A stretch of DNA of 43,561 bases from a virus: positions 1 to 43,561 of the IMG/VR virus record IMGVR_UViG_3300048839_000448, one strand, 5' to 3'. The translations under genes were made by a program, and so were the position numbers. The first letter of the stretch is position 1. Every line of letters starts with the position of its first letter. Below the pieces are notes generated by a model that saw only the letters and a list, made by a program, of their open reading frames with translations, made no database searches and had not been told where the DNA came from. Shown here one piece after another: positions 22,157 to 31,600 of this stretch.

Positions 22157-22830
22157 CCGGAAAAACGCGCGAACAGCAGTTACTTGCCGATGCGCTCGTA
22201 GTGTTTAACAACGTGCGGTTGGGCGACAAGCCGAACAACGCACTGCTGCTGGGCGCGGGCACGGCGACCTATCCGGTCACGACCGCTACAGCAGACAGCA
22301 ATCACCTGGAATTTCGTTTGCAGAATAGCGCCACCAGTGGCGACAACCGCGCGCTCTATCTTCGGTTCTACCTGACCGGGGCAGGTGGCGGCGGTGAGGC
22401 TGCGCGCATCTTCACGACTGTGGATGATGTGGCGGCTGGTACGGCGCACGGTGCGCATATCTCGCTGAACTTCGACGCGACCGGCTCGGTAACTGGGCTG
22501 GGCGTGGCGGCACGTGCGACATTGCACGTTCCTGACGATGCAAGCTGGGCACCTGGCACGATTGCTGCAATGCAGGCGGAAATCTACAGCGATGGCGCGG
22601 CCAGTGACACAGACGGGGCGACCGAAGTGTCGTTCCTGCGCTTTGTCAACGGTGGGCACGCCAACGGTATCGCGGATGTGGACGACGATGCCAACTTGCT
22701 CAAGCTGGACGGTTTTACCGTTGGTGCGGGTAATGTGGTGGCGGCGAAGACGGCGGCGGCAGTATCGCACACGATTCGCTGTGACATCGGCGGGACCACG
22801 TACTACCTGATGGTTTCGGACACGCAGTAA
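22153..22830 (+). CDS. virion structural protein, beta-rich
   Basis: 225 aa. Mostly short strands and Gly/Ala/Thr-rich turns (LYLRFYLTGAGGGGEAARIF, AARATLHVPDDASWAPGTIA), as in phage surface or fibre-like structural proteins. It overlaps both neighbours by 1-4 bases. It lies between capsid and connector genes, which suggests a capsid-associated or head-fibre protein. Family not named with confidence. Confidence 0.6.
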   Translation: MTGKTREQQLLADALVVFNNVRLGDKPNNALLLGAGTATYPVTTATADSNHLEFRLQNSATSGDNRALYLRFYLTGAGGGGEAARIFTTVDDVAAGTAHGAHISLNFDATGSVTGLGVAARATLHVPDDASWAPGTIAAMQAEIYSDGAASDTDGATEVSFLRFVNGGHANGIADVDDDANLLKLDGFTVGAGNVVAAKTAAAVSHTIRCDIGGTTYYLMVSDTQ

Positions 22831-23006
22831 TGGACGCTGTAAACGCGTTATTGGACCAGATGCGCCAGCAAGAACAGACGCTTGAGCAAGAGCAGTCGCG
22901 CATCAATGAGCAGTTGATTGCCACGCGCGGCGCAGTTCAGGTGCTCGAACATCTGCTGGCGCAAATGGACCAAGCGAGAGACGAGGGCGAACATGCCAGG
23001 GACTAA
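22830..23006 (+). CDS. small coiled-coil protein
   Basis: 58 aa, TAATG overlap at the start and 14-base overlap at the end. LLDQMRQQEQTLEQEQSRIN and EQLIATRGAVQVLEHLLAQM form one long amphipathic helix. It is Gln/Glu-rich. Probably a small assembly or linker protein; function unknown. Confidence 0.6.
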   Translation: MDAVNALLDQMRQQEQTLEQEQSRINEQLIATRGAVQVLEHLLAQMDQARDEGEHARD

Positions 23007-23466
23007 ACGATACTACAGCGTGGATCAGGTCGCGGTCACGCCAACCATCACGGCAGGGGCGTATTCTGCCAACGACGTAATCGGCGGACTGATGACGTTC
23101 CAGTTTAAAAACATGAATTCGGGTGGAATGGTAGGCTCCATTCGCATTCGTGACAATGGCGCGGTTGGTCCGGCAATGGTGCTGTATGTGTTCCGCGAAG
23201 CGCCCACGACCACCGCAGATAACGCGGCGTTTTCGTTGCTGGACGCAGACAGCGACAAGCTGATGGGTATCATTACGGTTCCGACGTGGATAGACTTCAC
23301 GGCGTTTAAGTGGGTGGCGTGCAGCGGGCACGACGACACGACGTCACGTGAAATCGACTTTCGGACACCGAACGGCGCGGTCTACATCTATGCCAAAGTC
23401 ACCGGTACGCCCACGATGACCGCGACGACTGACCTGCGCTTTGATGTCACGATGTGGGGTGACTAA
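22993..23466 (+). CDS. virion structural protein, beta-sandwich type
   Basis: 157 aa; ATG 22993 with GAGGG upstream. Strand-rich sequence (VDQVAVTPTITAGAYSANDV, GSIRIRDNGAVGPAMVLYVF, DLRFDVTMWGD) resembles phage proteins deposited as structural or decoration components. No catalytic motif. It may pair with the protein at 22153-22830. Confidence 0.6.
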   Translation: MPGTKRYYSVDQVAVTPTITAGAYSANDVIGGLMTFQFKNMNSGGMVGSIRIRDNGAVGPAMVLYVFREAPTTTADNAAFSLLDADSDKLMGIITVPTWIDFTAFKWVACSGHDDTTSREIDFRTPNGAVYIYAKVTGTPTMTATTDLRFDVTMWGD

Positions 23467-23861
23467 TGGCATACGCGACCACATCAGATGTGCAGGCGTT
23501 TCTGGACGCCTATCCGTTGACGCTCGGCTCAGCGACGAAGCCCTCGACAACGACCGTCAGCGGGTGGCTTGATGGTGTCTCCGCCCGTGTGGACGTTGTG
23601 TTAGCGCGCAGGTATGACACGATTCCCGCGACTGGCACATCTGATGTGGCGCTGATCAAGCAGTATGTGGCTATGCGCGTCGCGTTTGATGCGTACACAG
23701 TAGCGTTTGGGGCAGACAAAATCCCCGACACTGTAAATGCGTGGCGCGACGACTTCGCCCAGTTTCTCAAGGACTTGGCTGACAAATCCATCAGCCTAGT
23801 GGACCAATCGCCGCGCGTGCGTATGGGCACGATTAAAGCGATGCGGTACATCGAGGACTAA
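23466..23861 (+). CDS. head-tail connector (adaptor) protein
   Basis: 131 aa, TAATG overlap. YATTSDVQAFLDAYPLTLG, then a helix with DVVLARRYDTIPA and further helices fits the gp6/gp15-like adaptor family that sits below the portal. It is located first in the connector-to-tail block, as expected. Confidence 0.7.
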   Translation: MAYATTSDVQAFLDAYPLTLGSATKPSTTTVSGWLDGVSARVDVVLARRYDTIPATGTSDVALIKQYVAMRVAFDAYTVAFGADKIPDTVNAWRDDFAQFLKDLADKSISLVDQSPRVRMGTIKAMRYIED

Positions 23862-23863
23862 CA

Positions 23864-24358
23864 ATGGCACGACAACGGCGCGGCAAGAACACGGTTATCA
23901 AGCTAGTGGATGGCGACATTACGTTCTCGATGCAAGACCCGCAGATGATTGCGGTTACGCGTCCGCTTGAGCACTATCAAACCGCGAGCCGTAACTTTAC
24001 GCCTGTGTACTCGCGTTTTTGGGCATACCACGAGCAGTCCATCATGCGCAACTTCGCCGCCGAGGGGCGTCCGCGTAAGTGGGCACCCTTGCAGCCTGAC
24101 ACCATTGCGGATCGCATCCGTCGCGGGTTTGGGGCAGGGCCAATCTTGCAGCGGTCGGGGCGAATGATGCGCGGGTTTAGGGCTAGTTGGGGACCGCGCG
24201 CCTATCGCGTGTGGAACAACACCGACTACTGGGTACATCACCAGTATGGCGCACCGGAGGCCGATATTCCTGCGCGTCCTATGCTCGTCCTGTTGCCGCA
24301 AGACCAAGCCCAGTTTACGCGATTAGCGCGTGAGCATCTGGCACCGGAGGCAAAATAA
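23864..24358 (+). CDS. tail completion / virion morphogenesis protein (gpG-like)
   Basis: 164 aa. The pattern WAPLQPDTIADRIRRG, ILQRSGRMMRGFRASW, VHHQYGAPEADIPARPM matches the Mu gpG / phage virion morphogenesis family, with its conserved HQ-G and PARP ends. It joins the neck to the tail. It is basic at the N-terminus. Confidence 0.75.
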   Translation: MARQRRGKNTVIKLVDGDITFSMQDPQMIAVTRPLEHYQTASRNFTPVYSRFWAYHEQSIMRNFAAEGRPRKWAPLQPDTIADRIRRGFGAGPILQRSGRMMRGFRASWGPRAYRVWNNTDYWVHHQYGAPEADIPARPMLVLLPQDQAQFTRLAREHLAPEAK

Positions 24359-24861
24359 TGGCGGTCCCAACTGAGATTGCCGAGGGCATTGCCGCGATTA
24401 TAGTGGCGACATCAAGCCTCAACGGACTCGATATGGTCTTCGTGGGCATCCCGTATGCCGTACAGAACCAGTATGACCAATACGCGGTGGTGGTTGTAGA
24501 TAGTGAAATCACCGAGGAGCGATTGACCGGGAATAAGGTATTCCGCACCTACACGGGCGGCATCGTGATCAATGTACGACTGCAAGACACGCTGACCGCT
24601 GTGGGTGTAACCGGCCGCATTAATCGAATGGGTGGTTATGCGACAGTAAATACGCTGGTTGATGCCGCCGTGAAGTTGTTCAAGACTACTGCCAATCGTC
24701 GCTTGGGCGGGTTGTCCGTGACTGGTGGCGCGGTAGATAATTTCGAGGTGGGCGAACCGGGCATTGAGTACGGTGTATCTGCCACAGACGAGCGTGAAAC
24801 GAGCTACTTGCACTTTGGTGCAATTCCGTTCAGTTGCAGGACGTTGGAGACAATATCATGA
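24358..24861 (+). CDS. tail terminator-like protein
   Basis: 167 aa, TAATG overlap. A mix of helices and strands (EIAEGIAAIIVATSSLNGLD, IVINVRLQDTL, ATVNTLVDAAVKLF) in the position after gpG and before the tube protein fits a tail terminator that caps the tube. Motif support is weak; the call is mainly by position. Confidence 0.55.
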   Translation: MAVPTEIAEGIAAIIVATSSLNGLDMVFVGIPYAVQNQYDQYAVVVVDSEITEERLTGNKVFRTYTGGIVINVRLQDTLTAVGVTGRINRMGGYATVNTLVDAAVKLFKTTANRRLGGLSVTGGAVDNFEVGEPGIEYGVSATDERETSYLHFGAIPFSCRTLETIS

Positions 24862-25073
24862 CGATAAAATACGAAGTCACGCATCGCCTCGGCGTGTCGA
24901 TTCCCGGTCTGGGAACCCGCGCAAAAGGCGGCGTGTTTGAGGTCACAGAAGACAAAGCGGCGCGGCTGCATCTGGACGAAAACTTGGCACTCAAGCGCAT
25001 TGATGTTCCCGTGCGTATCAGTAAACCGAAGGCTGAGGTAAACCCCGAAGCCGAATCGAACGAGGAGGGCTAA
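24858..25073 (+). CDS. small unknown tail-region protein
   Basis: 71 aa; ATG 24858 gives an ATGA overlap with GGAGA upstream. Strands at the start (IKYEVTHRLGVSIPGLG), then FEVTEDKAARLHLDENLALK and an acidic tail. Resembles small phage proteins of the neck region, but the function is unknown. Confidence 0.6.
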   Translation: MTIKYEVTHRLGVSIPGLGTRAKGGVFEVTEDKAARLHLDENLALKRIDVPVRISKPKAEVNPEAESNEEG

Positions 25074-25076
25074 CCA

Positions 25077-26120
25077 ATGCCTGCGGAGCATATCATTTTT
25101 GAACAGCAATCGGCGTGGGCAACGTGGGTTACGCCCACCAAAGCCTGTCCGGTGACTAGCTGGAGCCTTGACCCTGGCGTGTCGCGTGTGCGGCGTCGTG
25201 AAACCGGGACCGGGCGCGAGCAGAAATATTCTTGGCTAGGCGCAAAGACCCCGACTGGCTCATTTGAGGCGATGGCGTTTTACGAGTATGTCGGCTATTT
25301 CCTCAAGGCGGCAGGGCTGAATGACATTGCCAGCACGCAGCAGGGGGCTACAAGCGCCTATGAACACGGATTTCTGCCCGGCGCTACGGCTGATCCTGGG
25401 TTGAGCGTGCAGCTCAAGCGCGATGCTGACGACGCCGACAACATCCTCGGCGTTGTCATTACGCGGTTGGGGCTGGCGTGTCAGGCGGGTGAACCGCTGA
25501 TCTTGTCCTGCGACTATATCGCACGTGACGAAGCGCCAACGGGCGGCACTTGGGATTATGACGGGTCCACTGGCGCGCCTGCCGTGATTGCATCTCCGAC
25601 CTATTTTGCCGACACCATTCTGCCGTTCCGGTTCCAACACGCCGCGCTGTCGTATGGCGGCACGGTGTCTTTCAACAACACAACCAATATCTTCACGGTG
25701 AGCGGAGATACCGCCGCGACCGTTAAGATGGCCGAGATAACAATCGAGAACGGGTGCGACCCGCGCGTCATGCTGGGCAATCGCGTGGCCGCAAATAACG
25801 TGGCGACTGAGTTTGCAGTGACGGGACGGTTCGATCTAGACCAGAGCACGGTCACTAAGACGTTTCGTGACTACTACCGCGCCGGAACCAAGCCCGCGCT
25901 CATTCTGACGTTCGACAGCGGTGTTGAGGCCGCGACGGGTTACAACTACACGCTTGAGGTATTCATCCCCAGCGTGGACTTCGACAACGCCGCGCTGCCA
26001 GACATCCAGGGCTCACAAGACCGGCGTATGCAGTCCGTTGATTTTACCGGGCTGGTGGGCGCAGATGGTTACAGTGTTGGCGTGCGCGTGATTGACACCG
26101 CCACCGATTACACCCCATAG
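25077..26120 (+). CDS. tail tube protein
   Basis: 347 aa, GAGGAGGG six bases before the ATG. It is beta-rich throughout and of the long tube-protein type, including the strands typical of its C-terminal half (GTVSFNNTTNIFTVSGDTA; KPALILTFDSGVEAATGYNYT; VDFTGLVG). Its place immediately before the tail chaperone pair and tape measure supports the call. It stacks in rings to form the tail shaft. Confidence 0.75.
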   Translation: MPAEHIIFEQQSAWATWVTPTKACPVTSWSLDPGVSRVRRRETGTGREQKYSWLGAKTPTGSFEAMAFYEYVGYFLKAAGLNDIASTQQGATSAYEHGFLPGATADPGLSVQLKRDADDADNILGVVITRLGLACQAGEPLILSCDYIARDEAPTGGTWDYDGSTGAPAVIASPTYFADTILPFRFQHAALSYGGTVSFNNTTNIFTVSGDTAATVKMAEITIENGCDPRVMLGNRVAANNVATEFAVTGRFDLDQSTVTKTFRDYYRAGTKPALILTFDSGVEAATGYNYTLEVFIPSVDFDNAALPDIQGSQDRRMQSVDFTGLVGADGYSVGVRVIDTATDYTP

Positions 26121-26131
26121 GAGCATAGACT

Positions 26132-26533
26132 ATGCCATTGATTCCGCGCGATAACGGCGGCGAGATTGAAATCAGCATTGACGGGGATAGCTACTGGCTC
26201 AAGCGTTACCTGGGTTGGTACGACCGTCGCAAGGCGAGCGAGATGAAGGGCGTCTCGATTCACGTGCGCTGGGGACAGGTGCAGGATGGTGTTGTGCGCA
26301 TCGGCAAGTCTGACCTTGTGCCGATCACAATGGACGCAATGGAAGATGTGCAGCTCGCCAAGTTGCAACTGTGGCTCTCGCGGTGGTCGCACAGCGAACC
26401 GATGAATCAGAACACCATTCGGCGCATCCCGGAGCACGTAGCCGACAAGCTGTTGCAGGAAATCGCAAAGTTGGAGGGGGATCAGGACGGCCCCGCCGAA
26501 GACAGCCCTTTAGCAATCGAGTCCGCGAGCTAG
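26132..26533 (+). CDS. tail assembly chaperone, short form (G-like)
   Basis: 133 aa, helical and acidic at the end (KLLQEIAKLEGDQDGPAEDS). It lies between tube and tape measure, the usual place of the chaperone that coats the tape measure during tail assembly. Near its 3' end, CCCTTTA at 26506-26512 is in the right phase for -1 slippage, giving the long form. Confidence 0.7.
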   Translation: MPLIPRDNGGEIEISIDGDSYWLKRYLGWYDRRKASEMKGVSIHVRWGQVQDGVVRIGKSDLVPITMDAMEDVQLAKLQLWLSRWSHSEPMNQNTIRRIPEHVADKLLQEIAKLEGDQDGPAEDSPLAIESAS

Positions 26534-26781
26534 TACGCGGCCAAATTCTACAAAACAGGATGCGCGCCACTGTGCCCACTGACCCAACGGCGCGCATCTT
26601 AACACTTGATGCCCTTCGCATCATTGAAGAATTCTCACTCAATGAGCAGGGCATCAGTTATAAAGACCTGGGATACGTGACAGCAGACGGACAGCTGCCC
26701 GCGTTCAAAGCGGATGAGCACATGATTGCCAAGATGCACATTGACCAAGCCAATCGGGACAAGCGACCGAAACGGACATAA
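26132..26781 (+). CDS. tail assembly chaperone, long form by -1 frameshift (G-T-like)
   Basis: Slippage by one base back at C-CCT-TTA (26506-26512, zero-frame codons CCT and TTA) moves ribosomes into the -1 frame, which is open to TAA at 26779-26781. The product would be about 216 aa: 127 zero-frame codons plus 89. The added part (ILTLDALRIIEEFSLNEQGIS, then VTADGQLPAFKADEHMIAKM) is coherent protein and lacks its own ribosome site. The expected lambda G/GT order before the tape measure supports it. Confidence 0.65.
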
Positions 26782-26784
26782 GCC

Positions 26785-28845
26785 ATGCCACGCAGCATTG
26801 TAACTGATTTTGTGTTTAACGCGGTGTCCAGAGGACGCGGCGTAAAAAACACACAAAACGACGTTGACGACCTCAACGACGCCTTAAACGACACCGCCGA
26901 TGCGGGCGAAAACGCCTCGAAGGGAACAGATAAGGCGTCGGGGAGCTTCAACGCGCTTGGTAAAGCAGCGGGCTTGGCGGGCAAGGTGATGGGCGGCGGA
27001 CTGGCTCTAGGGGCTGGCGCAGCGGTGGCGGCGGTAGGCACAGCGTTCCATGATTTTCAGAGCCTTGATAGCGCAATGAATCAATTCAGCGCGCAGACGG
27101 GCATCGCGGGCGAGGAACTGGACCAATACGCGGACATTGCCAAGAACGTGTTTAAGTCTAATTGGGGCGACAGTCTTGAGGACGTTGTGGCTACGATGAC
27201 GCAGGTGAAGAGCATCACCGGTGCTACAGGTGATGAGCTTCAAGCGCTAACTATTGATGCCGAAATCTTTACGGATACATTCGACACGGATGTAACCGAG
27301 ACGGTGCGCGCCGCCAATACCGTGATGGAGAACTTTGGCACACAGGGCGAAGAAACGTTTGACCTGCTAACCACCGCCATGCAAAAGACGGGCGATCCTG
27401 GTCAAGACTTGCTTGACACATTCAATGAGTACAGCGGCAATTTTTCTGAGATGAAATTCACGGCGGAAGAGATGTTCGCGGTACTCGAAAGCGGACTTCA
27501 AAACGGCGCGCGTAACACCGACGATATTGCCGATGGCGTGCGTGAATTTAGCATCCGCCTCAAAGAAGGCGCAAGCGACGCGGCGCTCTGGGAACTCGGG
27601 CTTGATGGCATGAATGCCGGATTTAAGAACGGGACCACCAGCGGCAAAGAAATGTTTGACGCGGTGCTAGAGGGATTGAACGGCATTGAAGACCCGATGG
27701 AGCGTAACCGGTTAGGCGTTGAACTGTTTGGAACCAAGTGGGAAGATATGGGTGAGGACGCTTGGCTTGCACTCAGCACAACGACAGATAGCCTCGATAA
27801 CATGGACGGCGCTACACAGCGCGCGGGCGATGCGCTTTCCAGCGGGCTTGGTCCGGCGTGGTCTGAGTTTACGCGCACAATTCGCGTGGGGTTAATGGAT
27901 GCGCTCGGACCGTTCATTGAACAGGGGCTATTGCTGGCAATTCAGGCGTTGAAAGACCTGGGGACATGGTTTTCTGATGTATCTGCAACAGTGAGTAACT
28001 TCTCAGACACGCTCATGGCGGCGTTCAATGATGGCGGTTATGAGGCGGTCGGTCAACTGCTACTTGACCAACTCGAATCTGGCTTTGGCGAGCTGCGCAC
28101 CTGGGTCAATGACGCCATTGTGACGCCGCTCATCGAGACGCTGACCACAACAAACTGGGATGAAGTGGGGCAAACGGCGCTCAACATCCTGGCGGGCATC
28201 GCGAAAGGGTTATGGGGCCTCGAATTGTGGTTCTTGTCAAATGTTACCGTGCCAATCATCAACGCGGCGGTGAATGCTGATTGGGGAGCCATTGCGCAGA
28301 CGGGGCTAAACATCCTCATCAAGTTTGCCGAGGGACTGGGTGATCTGAACAACTGGGCAGTCGAGAATATCGTCATGCCGGTTGCAAATGCCCTGGTAGA
28401 GCAGGCGGGGCAATTATTCGAGTCGGCAAAATCGCTGGGTGCGCAAATCCTAAATGGTATCGTTGATGCCTTGTCAGAATTACCCGGTACGGTCATTGAC
28501 CTCATTAATGCCGCGATCCCGAATGAGATAAATTTTGGCAAGGTGGACTTGGGCGGCATTCTTGGCAGTTACGATCTTGGCAGCATTGACATCCCCGATA
28601 ACCCTATTCCTCGCGCGGCGGGCGGCGCAGTATCAGCTAATACCGCTTATCTCGTCGGCGAGCGCGGTCCAGAGCTTTTTGTGCCGGGTGTGGGTGGGTC
28701 TATTGTATCTAATCGTCAGCTTGCAGGCGCGAGCGGTGTAACCATTACCGGCCCCATCAATATTTACGGCGTGCAAAATATCGCAGACTTGCGGCGCGAG
28801 CTGTTGCAGGAGTCGCGGCGGCACAACGCAAAGGCGACGCTATGA
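26785..28845 (+). CDS. tape measure protein
   Basis: 686 aa. The N-terminus has coiled-coil and Gly/Ala-rich hydrophobic parts (AAGLAGKVMGGGLALGAGAA), a TMP core with YADIAKNVFKSNWGDSLEDV and further helices, and a C-terminal GGAVSANTAYLVGERGPELF block typical of tape measures. Two tandem copies of about 42 residues (TNWDEVGQTALNILAGIAKG and DWGAIAQTGLNILIKFAEGL) lie around 480-555. Its length sets tail length; at roughly 0.15 nm per residue this gives a tail near 100 nm. It is the clearest sign of siphovirus morphology. Confidence 0.9.
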   Translation: MPRSIVTDFVFNAVSRGRGVKNTQNDVDDLNDALNDTADAGENASKGTDKASGSFNALGKAAGLAGKVMGGGLALGAGAAVAAVGTAFHDFQSLDSAMNQFSAQTGIAGEELDQYADIAKNVFKSNWGDSLEDVVATMTQVKSITGATGDELQALTIDAEIFTDTFDTDVTETVRAANTVMENFGTQGEETFDLLTTAMQKTGDPGQDLLDTFNEYSGNFSEMKFTAEEMFAVLESGLQNGARNTDDIADGVREFSIRLKEGASDAALWELGLDGMNAGFKNGTTSGKEMFDAVLEGLNGIEDPMERNRLGVELFGTKWEDMGEDAWLALSTTTDSLDNMDGATQRAGDALSSGLGPAWSEFTRTIRVGLMDALGPFIEQGLLLAIQALKDLGTWFSDVSATVSNFSDTLMAAFNDGGYEAVGQLLLDQLESGFGELRTWVNDAIVTPLIETLTTTNWDEVGQTALNILAGIAKGLWGLELWFLSNVTVPIINAAVNADWGAIAQTGLNILIKFAEGLGDLNNWAVENIVMPVANALVEQAGQLFESAKSLGAQILNGIVDALSELPGTVIDLINAAIPNEINFGKVDLGGILGSYDLGSIDIPDNPIPRAAGGAVSANTAYLVGERGPELFVPGVGGSIVSNRQLAGASGVTITGPINIYGVQNIADLRRELLQESRRHNAKATL

Positions 28846-30755
28846 CCATCGACATCGAGATTAAGGTGTACGTTGATTTCGACGCCGATGGCAGCTTTGC
28901 CACAGCAGGCGACGATATCACCGCCTATGTGCGCAATGGGTCAGTGACACAGGGCATCACTGAGGAAGATAGGCGCATTGCAAGCGTGGGTGAATTGACG
29001 CTGGTGCTTGACAACTCAAGCCGTATATTTTCGCCCAACTATTCCAGCGGGACGTATTACGGCAAGCTGCTACCCAAACTCCCGGTGGCGGTCGAAGCAA
29101 CCATCAGCGGCTCACCCGTTCGCCTGTGTACAATGAAAACCGTGTCGTGGGAGCCAGCATCCAACCGGTATGGTAGCCGATACTGCACGCTGATTTGTCA
29201 GGACTATATGCGCGAATTGGCCGATAACGTGCGCGTGAGTTTGCCATTGCGCACGAACATTCGCGCGGACGAACTCCTAAAGTTAGTGCTGGCTCAAACA
29301 TTCAAAACGGACGCCGCAACGGGAACGGCAACATTCACCGGGAATCCGAGCGCGGGTCACACCATCACCATTGATGGTGTGACCCTTACGTTCGCTTCTT
29401 CCGCGTCGAGCGCGGGTGACGTCAAGATTGGCACGACGAAAGAAGCGACCGCCGCAAACTTAGTAGCGTGTCTCAACGGGGATGCGGGTACAAGCATTTA
29501 TGTCAGTCCATCCACGCACCCACGCGTGACTGCAACCCTTAGCGGCGCGGTAGTGACGATTGCCGCCGATGCGCGGGGTGCGTGGGGCAATACCATTGCG
29601 CTCGCCAAAAGTAGCGCAGGCATTACCCTTAGCGGCGCTGCGCTCACGGGTGGTGCAGATTGGCCAACAGGAACGACACCCGATTTTGATACCGGAGTTC
29701 AGTCGTTTGGATACGCAGCGGACGATTGGGGTGACATTAACGCCATGTCTGCGGCAGAACAGATTGTCGATAGCGAGTTCGGATTCTTCGCGTTTGATCG
29801 CTCAGGTAATCCGGTGTTCAAAAACACAGATTGGCGCTTTGCGGTAGTGGCTGAGACGCCAATTACGATTGACAACACACACGCAGGGCTGAGCGCACAG
29901 CTCAGTCTTGATGATGTTGTGAATTACGTGCAGGTATCCTACACGCCCCGGCGCACACTGAGCGCGGGTACGATTGCGCAGGCTGAAAGCGCGATTAAGG
30001 TGCCAGGGCTGTATGGGAGCACTCCCGTAGAGCGATGGAACAGTTACGACGCGTTGCCATCGGCGGGGGTTAAGTTAATCTCGCTGCCTTTTGTTGACCC
30101 CGGCACGGGACAAGCAATGGGCGCTCTATCCGTAAGTCCAATTGTTCCCGGCGTGCACTACACGGTGAACGAACGCGCGGACGGCTCCGGCGTTGATTAT
30201 ACAAACTCGGCGTATTTCAACCTGACATGGGCCATTAATGGTCCGAACCTTGAATTGACAGCCACAAACACAGCGCTAGGTCCGCTGCAACTGATTGACC
30301 TGTATGTGGGAGGTGTGGGGCTGGTCGGATATGACGAGCAGCAAACCATCCAACAGAATGATACCAGTGTCACCGCCTACGGGCGCAAGTCGTTAGCATA
30401 CACACTGCCGCTAGGCAGCACGGCTACTTTTGCCGAATCGCTTGCGCACCACATGGCTAATCGCAATGCGACGCCAGCGCTCAAGGTCGTGACTGTTTCC
30501 TTTGACGGAAACCTGGACGCAGCCGCGTCCAGCCATCTGCTTAACGTCGAGATGTTCGATTTGCTCGCTCTTACTGATGCCCAGTTGGGACTATCTGCGG
30601 GGCGCTATGCGGTTATTGGCGTTGATTATGCCTTTGATGCCACCAATGCGACACAAGCCAATTTTTATTTGTTGGATGTGAGCACGCGCACCTATTGGAT
30701 ACTTGGCGATAACACGTATGGCGTGCTGGGCAGCACCACACGCCTGGGAATTTAG
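28842..30755 (+). CDS. tail tip / baseplate protein with inserted repeat domain
   Basis: 637 aa, ATGA overlap with the tape measure. The N-terminus (DIEIKVYVDFDADGSFATAG..., VTQGITEEDRRI) is like phage distal tail proteins. Residues about 160-280 (GTATFTGNPSAGHTITIDG..., LTFASSASSAGDV, ...LSGAALTGGAD) form a beta domain seen inserted in many tail and sheath proteins. The C-terminal half resembles hub/host-attachment proteins. DNA for the inserted domain holds a perfect 14-bp hairpin (29354-29385). The exact tail-tip role is unclear. Confidence 0.7.
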   Translation: MTIDIEIKVYVDFDADGSFATAGDDITAYVRNGSVTQGITEEDRRIASVGELTLVLDNSSRIFSPNYSSGTYYGKLLPKLPVAVEATISGSPVRLCTMKTVSWEPASNRYGSRYCTLICQDYMRELADNVRVSLPLRTNIRADELLKLVLAQTFKTDAATGTATFTGNPSAGHTITIDGVTLTFASSASSAGDVKIGTTKEATAANLVACLNGDAGTSIYVSPSTHPRVTATLSGAVVTIAADARGAWGNTIALAKSSAGITLSGAALTGGADWPTGTTPDFDTGVQSFGYAADDWGDINAMSAAEQIVDSEFGFFAFDRSGNPVFKNTDWRFAVVAETPITIDNTHAGLSAQLSLDDVVNYVQVSYTPRRTLSAGTIAQAESAIKVPGLYGSTPVERWNSYDALPSAGVKLISLPFVDPGTGQAMGALSVSPIVPGVHYTVNERADGSGVDYTNSAYFNLTWAINGPNLELTATNTALGPLQLIDLYVGGVGLVGYDEQQTIQQNDTSVTAYGRKSLAYTLPLGSTATFAESLAHHMANRNATPALKVVTVSFDGNLDAAASSHLLNVEMFDLLALTDAQLGLSAGRYAVIGVDYAFDATNATQANFYLLDVSTRTYWILGDNTYGVLGSTTRLGI

Positions 30756-30764
30756 GAGCACAAC

Positions 30765-31247
30765 ATGGCATGGACCACACCGCGCACGTGGACAGATGGC
30801 GAAGTTCCCGGCGCAACCATTTTTAACGCGCACGTGCGCGACAACCTGGCGTATCTGCTGGGCGGACGCGGGCATGTGCTGGCGACTTCGACGGAGGCGC
30901 CGAGCGAGACCACCAGCACGAACTTTGTGGATGCGGACGCGACTCACCTGGCGGTGACCGTGACACCGAGCGGCACGCGGGTGCTGCTGGTGGCGGGAGT
31001 GGCGGCCAAAGCCAGCAGCAATACGATGCAGCTGCGGCTGAACCGAACGGACGGCGTGCCGGGGGTGAGCGTGACGCTCAACTCGACTGCGGCGTATTAC
31101 GCGGTGTGGCCGGAACTGCTGACCGGGTTGACGCCGGGAACGACCTATACCTGGCGTTTGCAATTCCGGATTAACATCTCGGGCACGGCGAGAGTGAACA
31201 ACTATGATGGTATTCGCCTATCCTGGATTCTGGCGCTGGAGGTGTAG
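30765..31247 (+). CDS. short tail-fibre or tip-associated protein
   Basis: 160 aa. The opening MAWTTPRTWTDGEVPGATIFNAHVRDNL is a common start of phage fibre-like proteins; the rest is beta-rich (LRLNRTDGVPGVSVTLNSTA, GLTPGTTYTWRLQFRI). Probably part of the host-contact apparatus. Confidence 0.65.
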   Translation: MAWTTPRTWTDGEVPGATIFNAHVRDNLAYLLGGRGHVLATSTEAPSETTSTNFVDADATHLAVTVTPSGTRVLLVAGVAAKASSNTMQLRLNRTDGVPGVSVTLNSTAAYYAVWPELLTGLTPGTTYTWRLQFRINISGTARVNNYDGIRLSWILALEV

Positions 31248-31252
31248 ACACG

Positions 31253-31597
31253 ATGGCGGAGTTTGAGCTGAAGTATGAGCGCGAGCGGGTGAACGTGGAG
31301 AAGCTGCACGACGAGCTGCGGGGCCTGCTGGGCGAGAGCCTGGTGGGGGTGAGCGCGGGGCCGGGCGTGGTGCGCGTGCACACGGCGCAGGATGCGAGCA
31401 AACAGAGCGCGCTGATTGGGGAGGCGGTGGCGGCGCACCGGGCCGAGGACCTGACGGCGGCGCAGAAGGCGGAACAGGACCGGCGGGAGCTGATCCGGAC
31501 GCTGAAGGCAGTGCCGGTGGCGAAATGGAACGAGGAGCAGCGCCTGGCGGCGCTGCGCGTGTTGTGGGAGATGGTCACCAATCAAACGGGAGCGTGA
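31253..31597 (+). CDS. helical protein near the lysis region, unknown
   Basis: 114 aa. It starts with strands (MAEFELKYERERVNVEKLHD), then long charged helices (AEDLTAAQKAEQDRRELIRTL). No motif recognised. It follows the fibre gene and precedes small membrane proteins. Confidence 0.65.
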   Translation: MAEFELKYERERVNVEKLHDELRGLLGESLVGVSAGPGVVRVHTAQDASKQSALIGEAVAAHRAEDLTAAQKAEQDRRELIRTLKAVPVAKWNEEQRLAALRVLWEMVTNQTGA

Positions 31598-31600
31598 GTC

